DNA of 64,000 nucleotides from Hymenopus coronatus (GCA_030762935.1 CM060900.1:432507921-432571920); one strand, 5' to 3'. Positions 45,413 through 56,715 are shown, counted from the first letter of the stretch. Numbers and translations are program-made. The notes: generated by a model not told the origin, from the sequence alone.

Positions 45413-46410
45413 AAATATAAATAACTATAAATACGATAGTAACGATACAAATAAATACAAAATAACTATACAAAAATCTTGCAATTTGCTACTCACAGAA
45501 TCTTGAATTGTGACGATTACTGCAATCAACTGCGGTCAACCTCTAAAGTAATCTGGAGTGAGGGCATCGGTTGCTTTCGCTTTTCGAAGATGATACCTGG
45601 AAATAGTTTAAATGTGACTTCTGTATCAAAAAACACTAAATACTGTACATGTTCGTTATTATCGCTGAAACAGCTGCAGAATTACCAACAAATATGCAGC
45701 AGCCTTTATTTTTGAGACAAGCATTTGGTGCGAATAAAGGCAATGTTACAAACTCATTCATTTTAATGTTTATTTACAATCCGAAATTAGAAACCATTTT
45801 TTTCCGGAGGTAAAATTTACACGTTGCAATTCGGAAGATTTTTAAATATTATCTAGTAACAGTACAAAACATTTTGCACAATTTCAACATTGCAAGTTTA
45901 TTTGTAATCTTAAATTTAAAAACGGCACCCGATAATGGGGTACTTTCCCGATCATTATTATTAAAGAATTTGAAGTTAAATCTGAATATTGTAGTTAAAT
46001 TTCAAGCTGATGCAACTTGGAAATTACTAATATTCATTGTTATACACATTATAACCTTTCCACTCTTATTTATCTGTTATTATTATCTGTTCATTAGCTT
46101 TGCTATGAATCTGAGATTACACAAAAGTAGTAATTCTTTTTATTTATTTTGAAAATAAGGAATTTAAGCATGACAAAGGTATAAACAAGATTACTTCATT
46201 AGTTACCTACAGTGATTTATTAATAGATATGCCCAAATAAACAGGAATAGAGGCAAGGGTGTTTCCAGTTTGCTTCCTCAAAAGTAGCAAGTAATTTTCA
46301 CTTTTTGATTCAAGTGGTTAAATTTTTAATTTCCTTTCCTCATATGCAAATAAAAATACGAAATATTTATTAGAATTGTTTTACTTCTCAAGTTTCGCTT
46401 AAAACATTAT
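45413..46410. other. Unassigned AT-rich stretch
   Basis: Short frames at 45,479-45,715 and 45,874-46,152 have no domain. No DDE triad could be found that would extend the transposase. Confidence 0.35.
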
Positions 46411-46414
46411 ATAT

Positions 46415-46604
46415 CAGGTGGCCCAACAGCACCGTATTTTACGTGTGCAGATAGTCCTTCATGCGATAAAGAGTTGCAGAGTTCTACGGGGTAACTGGAA
46501 GCAATACCGGTTATTGGCGGGTAACGTGAGCGACTTTCATTGCACACCTCTTGCATATCAACGAAAACGATGAGGCAGTTTTCAGCCATTTACTAGAGTC
46601 CGTG

Positions 46605-46658
<54 letters not shown>

Positions 46659-46682
46659 ATTAATAATAGTAATAATATTATT

Positions 46683-46716
<34 letters not shown>

Positions 46717-47132
46717 TAATAATAATCATAATGATATTGATGAAACGCATGGTTTTTGTCACGATACCTTAATATTTTGGTTTCCCTTCAGTGGGTTTAG
46801 TCTCTAATGTCAAATAAGAACAGTGTATACACAATAATTACAAAACTAGCTATTGGTAGGTGAATTTATTCTCTCAAAAATAAGGGCTATGTAATTAAAG
46901 TGGAAAACAGTTAACAACGTTTTCGGTGTCTTGTATAGGTATAATCATGATAAAAGTCTAGTAAAAGTGTGGAAACCGCTTCGTTGATATGCAAGAGGTA
47001 TGTAATGATTGTCGCTCACACTCCGCACCACTGACCAGTATTTGCTTCCAATCATCCCGAAAATTTCTGCAACCCTTTTATCCCAAGAAGGGTTATCTAC
47101 ACACATGTAAAATGGTGCTGTTGGGACACCTG
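46415..47132. mobile_element. Non-autonomous DNA element with ~150-bp terminal inverted repeats
   Basis: The left arm (46,415-46,564) starts CAGGTGGCCCAACAGCACC and ends 'TTGCATATCAACGAA'. The right arm (46,981-47,132) is its diverged reverse complement, ending 'GGTGCTGTTGGGACACCTG'. The core is about 415 bp with a long (TTA)n/(TAA)n microsatellite at 46,603-46,728 and no coding capacity. No clean target duplication: the 9 bp on each side match at six positions. The superfamily is open; long TIRs fit a Mutator-like MITE, the CAGG...CCCAAC terminus a hAT-like one. Confidence 0.85.
46603..46728. repeat. (TTA)n / (TAA)n microsatellite
   Basis: A TTA run changes to a TAA run in the middle, making the tract itself nearly palindromic. 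Confidence 0.95.
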
Positions 47133-47134
47133 GT

Positions 47135-47860
47135 TTTATGTAATTTAAGGGGTTAATTAAGCCAAAACATCAAAGTTTCAAAATGATATTTTTAATTATT
47201 CTTATGCTTTGGATTTAAACGAATAAAATGAAGTTGACACATATATTTCGTATTGACACTTTATTTTTATTCTTAGAACATGCTGCATGTATCAATGTGG
47301 CAGTGAATTGACGGAAAATGTTAAAACGTTGGTACTCGGTGAACTTCATTCTGTCAGAGATATCTGGTTGAAAGTTTCAGTACAAAGGAACATTTACACC
47401 CTCTTTTGATTTAAATAATATTTGGTAGCCCTCATTCAACATATAATCAATTTGTTTACTTTCTTTATATCTAAATCAAGCATTTGTTAACTAATTTGTA
47501 ATAATTCCGTTATTTTTGCGTAGTTGGGTTATTTATTCCTGTTGTTGTTGTGTTATTTTATGCATAATAATATGTAAAAAGTGTGAAATTGTTTAGAAGG
47601 ATAAGAAATGTGATTAAGCTAAAATCAGATAGTACAAAGAGGCCAAAGAAAATCTCACTGCACATCGCGTCTACGTCACATTATAGATGTTTATAGGTGT
47701 ATGTACCCAAAGTTGTCAAGTCCGTAGGCGTGGCGTAATGCAGGTTTGCTAGGAATGTATTAGTTAAGTGGTGCATCGTATCTGGGTGTTTGCCATGAGA
47801 GCAACGTAGAATTAGTTCCCAGATAATAAGATACTAAGAATATAGGATTGTAAAGGTTAT
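47135..47860. other. Unassigned AT-rich spacer
   Basis: No feature seen. Confidence 0.35.
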
Positions 47861-47865
47861 GATCA

Positions 47866-48412
47866 GAAAATTATTATATTTTTCAATCAAATGCATGTTT
47901 GATGCCAGTTATCGATTTTAAAAAGGTCTTGCATTTTCGTAAGAACATAGCAGATATAAAATTTAGCAATAAGGTTTAACAAGATTGTAACAATTTACGA
48001 TCAGGAAGTTATTACTGTTGGTGGCATTTTTCAATGCAAATGAGGTTTGTTGTCAGTGATGTTGAATGTCTGCTGCAATTTCCTAAGAATATAACTGATT
48101 TAGGTTGCAGTATTAAGATTCTTAATGCAATAGATAGTGTAACAATTTACAATAAGAAAATGTTTCAATGAAAATGTATGTTTGATCCGGTTAATGATGT
48201 TGAATAAGTCCGACAATTTTGTAGGAACATAGCCGATTTAGATCGCTGTATCAAGATTCGTAATGCAAGATTGTAGAAGTGCACGTTCCGGAAATTATTA
48301 TCTACTGTTTGTTGCATTTTCAATGCAAATGCCAGTTAGTGTTTTGAAGAAGTTTTGCATTTTTAAAGTACGTAACAGATTTAGGTGTTAGATGTAAGTT
48401 TGTAGAATTTAG
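47866..48412 (+). repeat. Degenerate tandem array, ~135-bp unit, four copies
   Basis: Unit starts near 47,866, 47,999, 48,150 and 48,286. Shared blocks are 'CAGAAAATTATTAT', 'TTTTTCAATGCAAATG', 'GAACATAGCAGATTTAG', and 'AAGATTGTAACAATTTACGA'. The last unit ends against an AGAAAG-family copy. Confidence 0.7.
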
Positions 48413-48417
48413 GAGCA

Positions 48418-48832
48418 GAAAATTCAAGATATACATTTTATTTGTGATATGTGGTATTTTAATCAAAATCTTTAGAGGCATTTTTAAGAAAAACTAAATT
48501 TTCGCAAATTTTTCCATGCAAAGGATAGTTAAGGGTAGCGGAATGTTCTTGAAAATCTTCGTGTCGCATCCTTGGAAGATACCAAACTTAAATACTAAGT
48601 TTGGTATTTAACCGTCTTTTCGTTTTTGAGCGATGCTGTCCACAGACCCCCTCCCCCAACACACACGGATCTGTTTCTGAAAATGCTTTTTTAGGACTCA
48701 GAGGGTCCTAAAATATGTATTTCCGGTGAAATGTCGACATCGAATTTTTGGTTGGAATCCAATACTTCTCTATCCCTATGTACATTGTACATACGGGGCT
48801 AGAGGAAGTGAAAACCTCGTATACCTATATCG
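48418..48832 (-). mobile_element. AGAAAG-family repeat, truncated copy
   Basis: Begins within the family at 'AAAATTCAAGATATACATTT' and ends with the complete hairpin end 'CTATGTACATTGTACATACG' then 'GAGGAAGTGAAAA'. It is head to head with the next copy, 15 bp away. Confidence 0.85.
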
Positions 48833-48846
48833 TTCTCACCATACAA

Positions 48847-49724
48847 CTTTTACTTTCTCTACACGTATGCACAATGTACATTAGATAGAGAAGGTATTGT
48901 ATGCCACCCAAAAGTTTTATACCGACATTTTAGCGGAAATACTTGTTTTGAGACACCTGAATAAAAAATTAGAAAAATGTACATGTGTGTGAGTGTCTGT
49001 GGACAGCACAGTTCAAAAATGAAAAGTTGGTAAAACATTAAACTTGGTACTTAAGTTCAATATCATCCACGGGTGAGAAACAAAGATTTTCAAGTAAGTC
49101 CCCGCACTCCAACTGTCCTTTACATGGACAATTTTTCGAAATGTTTTATTTTCTCAAAAAGGGCTCTAACGATTTTTATTAAAATACCACGCGTATAAGA
49201 TATTTTCATTAAAATCGAAATGTATATCTTGAAATTTCTGGGAATAACCTCTGAAGTCCTCTTCATTCCGGATGACATTTGTAAACCGTGAGAAATAGAC
49301 GAAAACTTACTACACAAAAATATACATCTCACTAAGACACCCACAATTTACGTCATATACATTTTTTGTAGAGTTAACCGTTTCGAGGTATCCCTTGTTA
49401 TTGGTTTCAATTTTAAGCTACTTAAACTTTTCTCAAACGGGAGGCTATCTTTCGTTTGATATTTCTTTTTTTTTACTCCTGGCCATGCAGAGCGAACCGA
49501 ATTTCAATTGTTTCAAATAGCGACCACCTTTTTTGAGAGATTTTTCAAGAGCTTTAGCCAAATATATTACCTTATTTCCCTTCTACTTAGAAGAACTAAG
49601 TAATAAGATAATTTCTGGTATTGTTTATCTTGATTACCACAATGCAGATAAAGGATTAATCTTGTTTAACAATAGTTTATCAAGAAAGTTGTGTGAGTGG
49701 ATCATATCAGATTTTTATTTATGG
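48847..49724 (+). mobile_element. AGAAAG-family repeat, full-length copy
   Basis: Starts 'CTTTTACTTTCTCTACACGT' and ends 'GTGTGAGTGGATCATATCAG' then ATTTTTAT. The GTAGAGAAAGT block is changed to 'TCAAGAAAGTT'. The interior is otherwise collinear with 41,320-42,187. Confidence 0.9.
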
Positions 49725-50010
49725 ACGCTCCTTAACTACTATGGTTCCCAGCGTCCCGGGCTTGAAAGACCAGAAATGTTGGTTAAAGGCCTCTTTATCA
49801 GACTTGTAGTTCTTTTACGTGCCATAAATCTACGGCTTCACTTTTCTTCAAAAGACAGGCATATCAAGGTCTTTTACGTCCGAAAATATCCGCTGTTCTG
49901 CGCCGCATTGAAGTCGTGATTTCGGGAACTAGAAGCTAACATAATACCCCTAGACCACTGCAGACTACATCCAAATTTGGAATTACTGATTTTTACCTCA
50001 GGTTCTAAGA
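49725..50010. other. Unassigned spacer
   Basis: Part of an open frame (49,533-49,919) that is mostly repeat sequence; no domain. Confidence 0.3.
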
Positions 50011-50014
50011 CTTA

Positions 50015-50295
50015 AGCAGGGGAAAAAATGGAATTTGTACACTATGTGGAGGCAGCGAAAGTACAAAGTATTATAGTACCTATGCGTGACAGAATGTGAA
50101 GAACTAGTGAAATGGGGACCGAAAGAATGCGAGAAACAAAGGGAATAAAATGGATAGAAACATATTGGGAATTAAAATATTTTCAGGAAAGAAAGAAAAT
50201 AATGGGAGAGTATTTTATGGAAAGCAAGGGAGAAATGGATTAGAAACATAAGGAAGGCAAGAAAGGTTGAACGACAAGCGGATGAGAGGCAAGAA
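50015..50295 (+). pseudogene. LINE ORF2 C-terminal zinc-finger fragment
   Basis: The plus frame reads 'ICTLCGGSESTKYYSTYA', resembling the CxxC of a non-LTR element C-terminal finger. A shifted frame reads 'TECEELVKWGPKECEK'. The rest is Lys/Arg/Glu-rich. It lies in the orientation opposite to the RT fragment that follows, so at least two LINE insertions are present. Confidence 0.45.
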
Positions 50296-50420
50296 TGATT
50301 ATAGATGGCTAAGGTTGGCAAAGGGCTGCTCAGCTTAGCTGCAAGGCCAGGATATCAGTAAAACTGAGCAGTACCTATATATAGAACACAGCTGGCCAGA
50401 ACATTTGTTTATAGGTTAAG

Positions 50421-51238
50421 TTAGCCAACAAGGGTAACTTGTAAAAATACTGAGTAAACAAGCTGTGCAAATAAATTTCGAACTTCAATGAAACCTACAT
50501 CTGACCATGGTTCATCATATCCCCAAAGCTCCATCCCATATAAAAGTTTGACTTTCACTATTGCCCTGTAAACCTTTTCAGACCACTTAATCTTCATTCC
50601 TGGTATTTTGTACAGATTCGCTATTATCACCTCCATAAAAAGTTTACCTATGGCTAATACCCGTTTCTGCTGGTTATTCCATTCTCCATTTCTATTTACT
50701 TGTACGCCTAAATAATGTAATTCTCTTGTTATGGCTATATCCTGTTCTTCTAGGCTGCATTTTACATTCATTTTCAACTTGTAGTCCCTTTTGAACGCTA
50801 TGATCTCAGGCTTAAATAGGTAATCTTCAAAATGCTTTAATGAACGTCAATGCTCTTGATAAATATCCCGTTGATAGTGAAACTACCACCAAGTCATCAG
50901 CATAAAATGTCCCGGATTTTTCTTTTAATATTTGTAGCTGAATATACAATTCCCTCATTTATTTCTTTCAGAATAGCAATAAACTAACTGAATGGCACAG
51001 GAATGGAGTCGCAGGCTTGTCTGAGTCCCATGGTATTCTCCATATCATGCCACTTTGTTTACATCAATCATACATGACTTATTCTCAGGATAATTATTCC
51101 GCAATGCTTTAATCAGTTTCTAATTCAGTCCGCTCAATTGCATTTACAGCTGTAATGGTTTTAAATTGATGGTATCAAACATCTTTTCTAAGTCCACAAC
51201 AACTATATACCCTTCTTCTTCGCCAGTCTTAATAACAA
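50421..51238 (-). pseudogene. Non-LTR retrotransposon RT fragment
   Basis: On the minus strand: 'GYIVVVDLEKMFDTIN' near 51,215-51,168 is RT motif A. 'FYADDLVVVS' near 50,920-50,890 is the catalytic YADD box. Then comes the open frame 50,777-50,421 with 'ELHYLGVQVNRNGEWN' and 'KVKLLYGMELWGYDEPW', the thumb region. There are stops and frameshifts between motif A and the YADD box. It is cut off at 51,238 by an AGAAAG-family copy; no RT fingers or endonuclease are found beyond that copy. Confidence 0.82.
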
Positions 51239-52052
51239 AAACCTGATGTGTTCCATTCACACGACTTTCTCTACTGCTCTGAACAAATTGTTGTTGGAAA
51301 GCTTATTCCTCTATCTACTTCGAGATAAATACTAACAGAAATGATCTCGTTATTGACTTCCTTGTAAGCAGAAGGTAAATAAGACAGCAGACTAGGCTTA
51401 AGCGATAGTCAAATCTTTTAAAACCCGGTTGTTGTGTGACAAAGTCCAATAAGAAGGAATATTTCGCAAATGGTCAATTCCACGAAAAGAGGTATATGAC
51501 ATACATTGTGTGATTTAACGAGATCTACACTTTCTGTGCAGTAGGTTTTGTCTATTTGTTATGGCTTACCAGTTATGTGAAATTCAGCCACAATGTAGTG
51601 GTTTTCAGGAGCTATTCCCAGAAAGTTCAAAATATACTTACTACGAGTATATTTTTTGTTTCTCATCCAAATATCTTTAATATATGGTTATTTATTTAAA
51701 CATTTTAGAGCCATTTTTGAAAAAACAAAATAACATTTTCGAATTTTTTTTTCATGTAAGGCGTAGTTTGGGGTGGGGGACTTTCCTCAATATCTTCGCT
51801 CGCGTCCTTCGACGAAACTAAACATAAATACCAAGTTTGGTATTTTATCGACTTTTCGTTTTTGAGTTACCGTGCTCAAAGACACACAGCCACACGAACA
51901 CACACACGGATCCTTCCCTAAAACCGTATTTTTTTTTTATACAGGGAACCCTAATACGTGCATTTGTGGTAAAATATCGATAGGTATCGAATTTTTGGGT
52001 GGAGTGCAATACCTTCTCTACCTATGAACTATGTACTAAGCAGACAAAACAA
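51239..52052 (-). mobile_element. AGAAAG-family repeat, full-length copy
   Basis: Starts 'CCTGATGTGTTCCATTCACA-CGACTTTCTCTAC' and ends 'TACCTTCTCTACCTATGAAC', with the outer arm of the final hairpin lost. The palindrome 'AAATACCAAGTTTGGTATTT' is at about 51,826-51,845. It abuts the LINE RT fragment. Confidence 0.9.
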
Positions 52053-52197
52053 AATTTTTTCACAGAAACCGTGTGTAGGACAGGAGTTGGATAGGTAGAG
52101 CCAGACTGAAAAATTCAATGCCATACCCGGGATTTGAACCTCGAATCACCCGGTCTCTAGCCTGTTGCTCTACCACTGAGCTACCATGGCATGTAAA
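52053..52197 (-). mobile_element. tRNA-like element, family D
   Basis: On the minus strand: 'CATGGTAGCTCAGTGGTAGA' (A box), 'GAGACCGGGTGATTCGAGGT' then 'CAAATCCCGGGTATGGCATT' (B box region), then the tail with 'CTCCTGTCCTACACACGGTT'. The tRNA-like acceptor arms TGCCATG and TATGGCA pair. Confidence 0.8.
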
Positions 52198-52635
52198 AGA
52201 ATCGTACGCCTGATAGCGAAGCCTCTGAGTAAAACTAAGTGGTACTTCACACCCAGTAGGGAATGCTGAGAACCACACCAGGTAAAGAGCATCCATAAGT
52301 AAAACTCCATTTAAATTTTTGAATAAGAGCAAGATTATACGTTCCGAAAATGTATTGCCTATATAGCCGGCGCTCCTTTAGCTTGGGATTGTATATGCTA
52401 ATGTACAACATTTAATGAACAATAAAATTACCCTATAGAGATTGCCGATCCGATGTTGAAATTTCAGAAGTTGCTCGGATCAAAAAAAAAGTTTTGGGAG
52501 GTCTTTAAGTGGGTGTACGAACATCAAAATAAAAGTTCGGATAAATAATGTAAACAATGCATTTATTAGTGTTTGAGTTAGACATCATATAAGGATGCCG
52601 GGAGAAGGCTATCAACAAAAAAGAAATACAAACCA
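52198..52635. other. Unassigned spacer
   Basis: No feature seen. Confidence 0.3.
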
Positions 52636-52636
52636 A

Positions 52637-52700
52637 CTTTTCATCAGAGAAGCCGTGTGTAGGACAGGAGTTGGTAGGTACAGTCAGACTGAAACATTTA
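52637..52700 (-). mobile_element. Family D tail fragment
   Basis: 'AGCCGTGTGTAGGACAGGAG' then 'CAGTCAGACTGAAACATT' match the arm of the element at 61,595-61,850. No tRNA-like head follows. Confidence 0.7.
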
Positions 52701-52965
52701 ATAATGTTGTCATACTTTTAAAAAGATATTAAGGGTACCCGTAGAGGAAATGCCTCAATTTGATTGCTGTGAACAGTTTTTAAACACCTTACCATGCAAG
52801 AAATAACACACACACACACACACACACACATACAGAGAGGCATTTTTATGCGGCATATCGGGCAGCTTTAAAGTTCTGATTTGTTTAATTTAAATTGTTA
52901 TAACATAGGTACAGGAGCCACTTCTCACGATGATGAAATAAATATTTGGTTGATGCATATAGTAC

Positions 52966-53340
52966 TTGGCGGTCCCGTGGCAGAGTGGTTAGACCTCTCG
53001 CCTCCGAAGCAGTCATTCCGGGTTCAATCTCAGGAACCACTGAGGGATTTGTGGTGGACAAAGGGGCTTCTTTGTGGGTTTTATCTGGGTTCTTGGATTA
53101 CCCCCACTATTCAATCCATCATCACCTTTCCTATCACCCATTTAGCCTATGTACCATATCATCTGTGACATAGAACGGATCCCCCATCCCTGGATACTCT
53201 TATCTCATTTGCAGTCCTCTCCTCTTCAACAGGCATCTGACTCCAGAAATTAACATGTGAGACCTGAAGAGGTGTAAGTTCCCCATGTGAGAGAGCGTAA
53301 GCAGTTGAAGGAGAAGAAACATAAGGTACCTATGTACCTA
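52966..53340 (+). mobile_element. tRNA-derived SINE related to family B
   Basis: The head is 'GTCCCGTGGCAGAGTGGTTA' (A box) and 'TTCCGGGTTCAATCTCAGG' (B box). The body shares 'GATTTGTGGTGGACAAAGG' and 'TGGGTTTTATCTGGGTTCTT' with family B. It then diverges into a different, longer 3' half ('CATAGAACGGATCCCCCATC', 'ACCTGAAGAGGTGTAAGTTC'). Confidence 0.75.
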
Positions 53341-53344
53341 GAAT

Positions 53345-53855
53345 ATAAAACATTAAGAAAAATCAAATCAGAATATACTTTATATCTTTTAGTAATTCTC
53401 TTAAATTTGGGGTTCATTTTGAAAATTTAAAACAGGAAATTCAGTTATCAAGAAAAAGGGAACTGCAAACCACACCTTGATCTTGTGCCTAGGGATTGTC
53501 ATGTGTTGCCAAATCTACGAATCACTGATGCGTAGTAAATACAGATAAAGAAACCATAGCAAACATACATTAGTTATAAGAACACACAACATTTTGGCCC
53601 TTGGAAGACTTTTGTTAGTTTTCCCTCTTCATCTGAAAAATTAATTGTAGGTAGGTACATCTAAAATTGTCTGCGAGTACACGTCACTCTGAACTACTGA
53701 AAATTATGTAATGTTATGTGTATGGAAATCATAACAAATAGAGGTCACCTACTACAGGAGAAACGTGTGAATATTTTTCAAACGTAAGAGGTTCAATTTT
53801 GGCATCGAATGTAGGTACTTGTAGGTATTTTAATCAATTCTTTTCCCACAGTGCG
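53345..53855. other. Unassigned AT-rich spacer
   Basis: No feature seen. Confidence 0.35.
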
Positions 53856-53857
53856 CT

Positions 53858-54178
53858 AAGGTCTGTTCCACATAAATCTGCTCGGTATCGTTTTACGGTC
53901 ACGTTAACTAATCCATGTTCCTTATAAACCGCCCTGTTGTCGCTCATAATTCCCTTCCCTTGATTGACTACGTATACCTTTGAATGCGATATACAACCCC
54001 TATGCACAGCAAGGTCAGGCGATAAAAGCTAAATAAACTCTCAGTCATGATAGATATAGGCGCTTTCGTCATCCAAAACACAGGTTTAGAAAGGAAGCTA
54101 TTTCACCACAGGAACCGTTGAGAGGTGACAAGTCACGTGAAGAAGTACGGGACAAACCTACGTGGAACAGACTCTAAT
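53858..54178. mobile_element. ~320-bp MITE-like element with ~45-bp inverted ends
   Basis: The left end 'AAGGTCTGTTCCACATAAAT' to 'TTTTACGGTCACGTTAAC' is the diverged reverse complement of the right end 'GTCACGTGAAGAAGTACGGG' to 'CTACGTGGAACAGACTCT'. The core carries 'CTCTCAGTCATGATAGATAT'. A second, split copy lies at 55,205-56,215. Confidence 0.7.
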
Positions 54179-54404
54179 TTAGAAAATCACATGCAAACAG
54201 CTGACTGTTATATGCCGATTGTTATGTAACTGGTGTAGTCCAACTTTTGCTAACATTTTTGATTAGTAATAGGAAGTAGATATGAGAAAATCTTCTGTTT
54301 GAATACTTTCTAGAATAGATACGAAAAAGACTGAAGAATCGTGTGAATGTACGTACACTGAATGAGGAATAAGCCATAGCGCTTATGCAAGGCTCCATCT
54401 TTAA

Positions 54405-54560
54405 TCCAGAGTCCAGAGTCCAGAGTCCAAGAACAGGTCGCCCAGGTTTAGCTGGGCGGAGTGTAAAGTCGCCACAGTACCTAACCGCTAAAAGCGGTTT
54501 TACCTGTGCGATATTATGGGGAAAAAGATTTTGTTCACAAGCTTTATTGTCTACGTCCGC
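54405..54560 (+). repeat. Repeat with two conserved stem-loops (copy 2)
   Basis: A short CCAGAGT tandem is followed by CGCCCAG/CTGGGCG (7 bp, 54,439-54,458) and AACCGC/GCGGTT (6 bp, 54,483-54,499), joined by 'CGCCACAGTACCTA'. It flows into the GC-rich island that follows. Confidence 0.7.
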
Positions 54561-55072
54561 CGGGCGGTGTTAAAATTCCTCCGCAGCCTTAGGGCTGAGT
54601 GCGGTCGGTCACTTGGGCGGTCACCCACCCAAGTGGTGACCACGCTCGATGCTGCTTAACTCGACGTGCCGCTTGTGTGGCCATCGGGTTAAGCAGGCCA
54701 GGTGGGAGGAAAGTTGGTAGGATTATGGATTTGGGTGGGTGATGTGTTCCAGGTTAGTTAGAGGGGGCAGGGTTTCAGCCGGGAGGTCTCCCGACCGGCT
54801 GCCACCCCTTCCGTTGCTGTATAACCTGGGGGCTTGTTTGGATTAAGGGATGGCAGTCTCTCAGGCCAGTGGACCGAGAGCGTCCCTTGGCAGGGGGTAG
54901 GATTTTCTCCTTCTTGGCGCCCTATGGTCGTAATCGCCCAAAGTGCGCACCAGAGGGTTAGGGTGAAAGGGGAGTTTATCATACATCAAAATTGCCGGGC
55001 CTTTTATCCGCTGCAAGGAGGAGCCATGAGCAGGGTCGACGCCCTTTGATTAAGTTTAAGGACCAATGACAA
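54561..55072. mobile_element. GC-rich island with a 5S-rRNA-like segment
   Basis: About 500 bp with much higher GC than its surroundings. At 54,612-54,690 the minus strand resembles part of animal 5S rRNA: plus-strand 'GGGCGGTCACCCACCC', then 'GACCACGCTCGATGCTGCTT', parallel the reverse complement of the 5S region covering the internal promoter. The rest is unlike 5S rRNA. It could be a 5S-derived SINE (SINE3-like) or the 5' region of a larger element. Frames on both strands (54,834-55,049; 54,758-54,982) reflect composition. Confidence 0.6.
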
Positions 55073-55204
55073 TGAAATTCCTCTGTTTGCTCTCCCTGCC
55101 CCTCATCAGGGTTACTGAACCTTGTTTCTGACAAAGCTTGCCCCACTGAGATGGTTTCAAGCGCGCTGCATTATTTTAATCTTTCCTTTTCACCTTACTG
55201 AGTA

Positions 55205-56215
55205 ATGTACACTTACGAATGATGAAAAACGAGTCGCGTGCCGCGTAAGGACAGGAGATAAAGCAATATAAACACTCTGTCATGATAGACGCTAACACTG
55301 TCGCCATCCTGAGAGGCACTCAAGCACAAGATCCTTCTCTCTATTTCATAATAATGTGCATTCCAGATGAATTAACTCTCTTAGGTAATATATTTGATGC
55401 ATGCGGTTGTCAGAATGTAAATTCGACGTCTTCAAATATGTCGAAATGCCTCATCTTGCCTATGGTAAAGTTTGACCCATTATCTCAGCTTCTATTTTAG
55501 ATAATGGGCTAAGTTTTTCAAGGTATATTCAGAAATATTTTTACACTTGATTGATGGAAAGTAGAATACTTCTGTTCATTAGAAAATAAGGTACGATATG
55601 TTTGATAAACCTTTTAAAATCGTATTAAAATTATGACTTTTATATTAAAAAAAAACTAACCCATATATATTAAAAAAAATTCTTAAAATAAAAGCCTATT
55701 GAGGTGAAAATGTATGGTAAAAATTTCAGCTTTTGGTGTGAATTACTTACTGAGATAATGGGGCATTTGTATAGACAATTTTTCTTCTTCAGAAATTGCT
55801 TTCAAACATAAAATTTAAAAACAAATAAAATCAAACTTTCCAAACACAACTATAACAAGATCTCTTCTCTTAACACCAATATTTAACAAAGTAGTGATGT
55901 TTCACTATGTAGTGTACCAAAATGTTATAAAAATAACTACTATGCAGGATTATTTTCAACAATATTTTAAAACTATTTACAATTAGCATACCTCTATGAA
56001 GGTTTTACCAAAATAAGTGGGAGATTCAAAATATTCTTATGCAATTAAAACATGAAAATGGAAAAAATTAAGAAAATTCTATTTTGACTCCCCATTAATA
56101 AGGAACTAATTTGTACCACATAACATCCTATTACACAACAGCCAACAAGAGGTGACTAGTTCACGTGACCGTTAAGAATAAAGGGGCAAAATTATGTGGA
56201 AGAAACCTTAAACAT
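55205..56215. mobile_element. Second copy of the ~320-bp MITE, split by an insertion
   Basis: The left part at 55,225-55,330 has 'CTCTGTCATGATAGACGCTA' and 'ACAGGAGATAAAGCAATAT', matching 54,013-54,060. The right part at 56,140-56,205 has 'AAGAGGTGACTAGTTCACGT' and 'TATGTGGAAGAAAC', matching 54,119-54,172. About 800 bp of AT-rich sequence with a smaller inverted-repeat element separates them. Confidence 0.5.
55475..55763. mobile_element. ~290-bp element with 14-bp terminal inverted repeats
   Basis: ACCCATTATCTCAG at 55,475-55,488 faces CTGAGATAATGGGG at 55,750-55,763. A third partial motif, AGATAATGGGCT, lies at 55,500. AT-rich and non-coding. Confidence 0.55.
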
Positions 56216-56712
56216 TTGGAAAGCCTGTTGATCTATAGACTTATAGGTTTCCTGGATGATGAAAACCAAACAATGCTTGGAAAAACTCCGTGCACATTGA
56301 ATGTGGAAAAAAACGAGCTAAAACAGCTTCCTATTAACTCGGGCATCTTTCAAGGATCAAAGATAAAGATCTTATGAGTGTTTCTCACGCTCTTTACGTT
56401 TTTATTAAACTGTTCGTGTTTCTCCTAAATTGCTCATAGGGTTTTGATGCTAACAAAATAAATTATGTTTATTAGCATGGCAATTAATATGTAGAGCTTA
56501 AATTTTCTTAGTATAGATGTAAAATCCTATTCCTGTTAATTTCTTACAACTGAAAGACATAAGTAACAGAGACAGAAGCAGTAGATTTCGTTCGAGTTGT
56601 TGCATTAAGAATGTACGAATTATTCACTCTTGTACGTTTATATTGTCATAAACTGAAATCATTTACGTAAAGTACACAGATACTATTTATTCTGACCTTC
56701 TGACCACAACAC
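56216..56712. other. Unassigned spacer
   Basis: A short plus frame (56,165-56,377) overlaps the MITE end and has no domain. Confidence 0.3.
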
Positions 56713-56715
56713 GAA

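Noticed and set aside
46511..46772. Poly-Ile/Leu frames on both strands
   Set aside because: They are the (TTA)n/(TAA)n microsatellite inside the inverted-repeat element.
54758..55049. GC-rich frames on both strands in the 5S-like island
   Set aside because: Open on both strands because of composition, with no recognisable motif.
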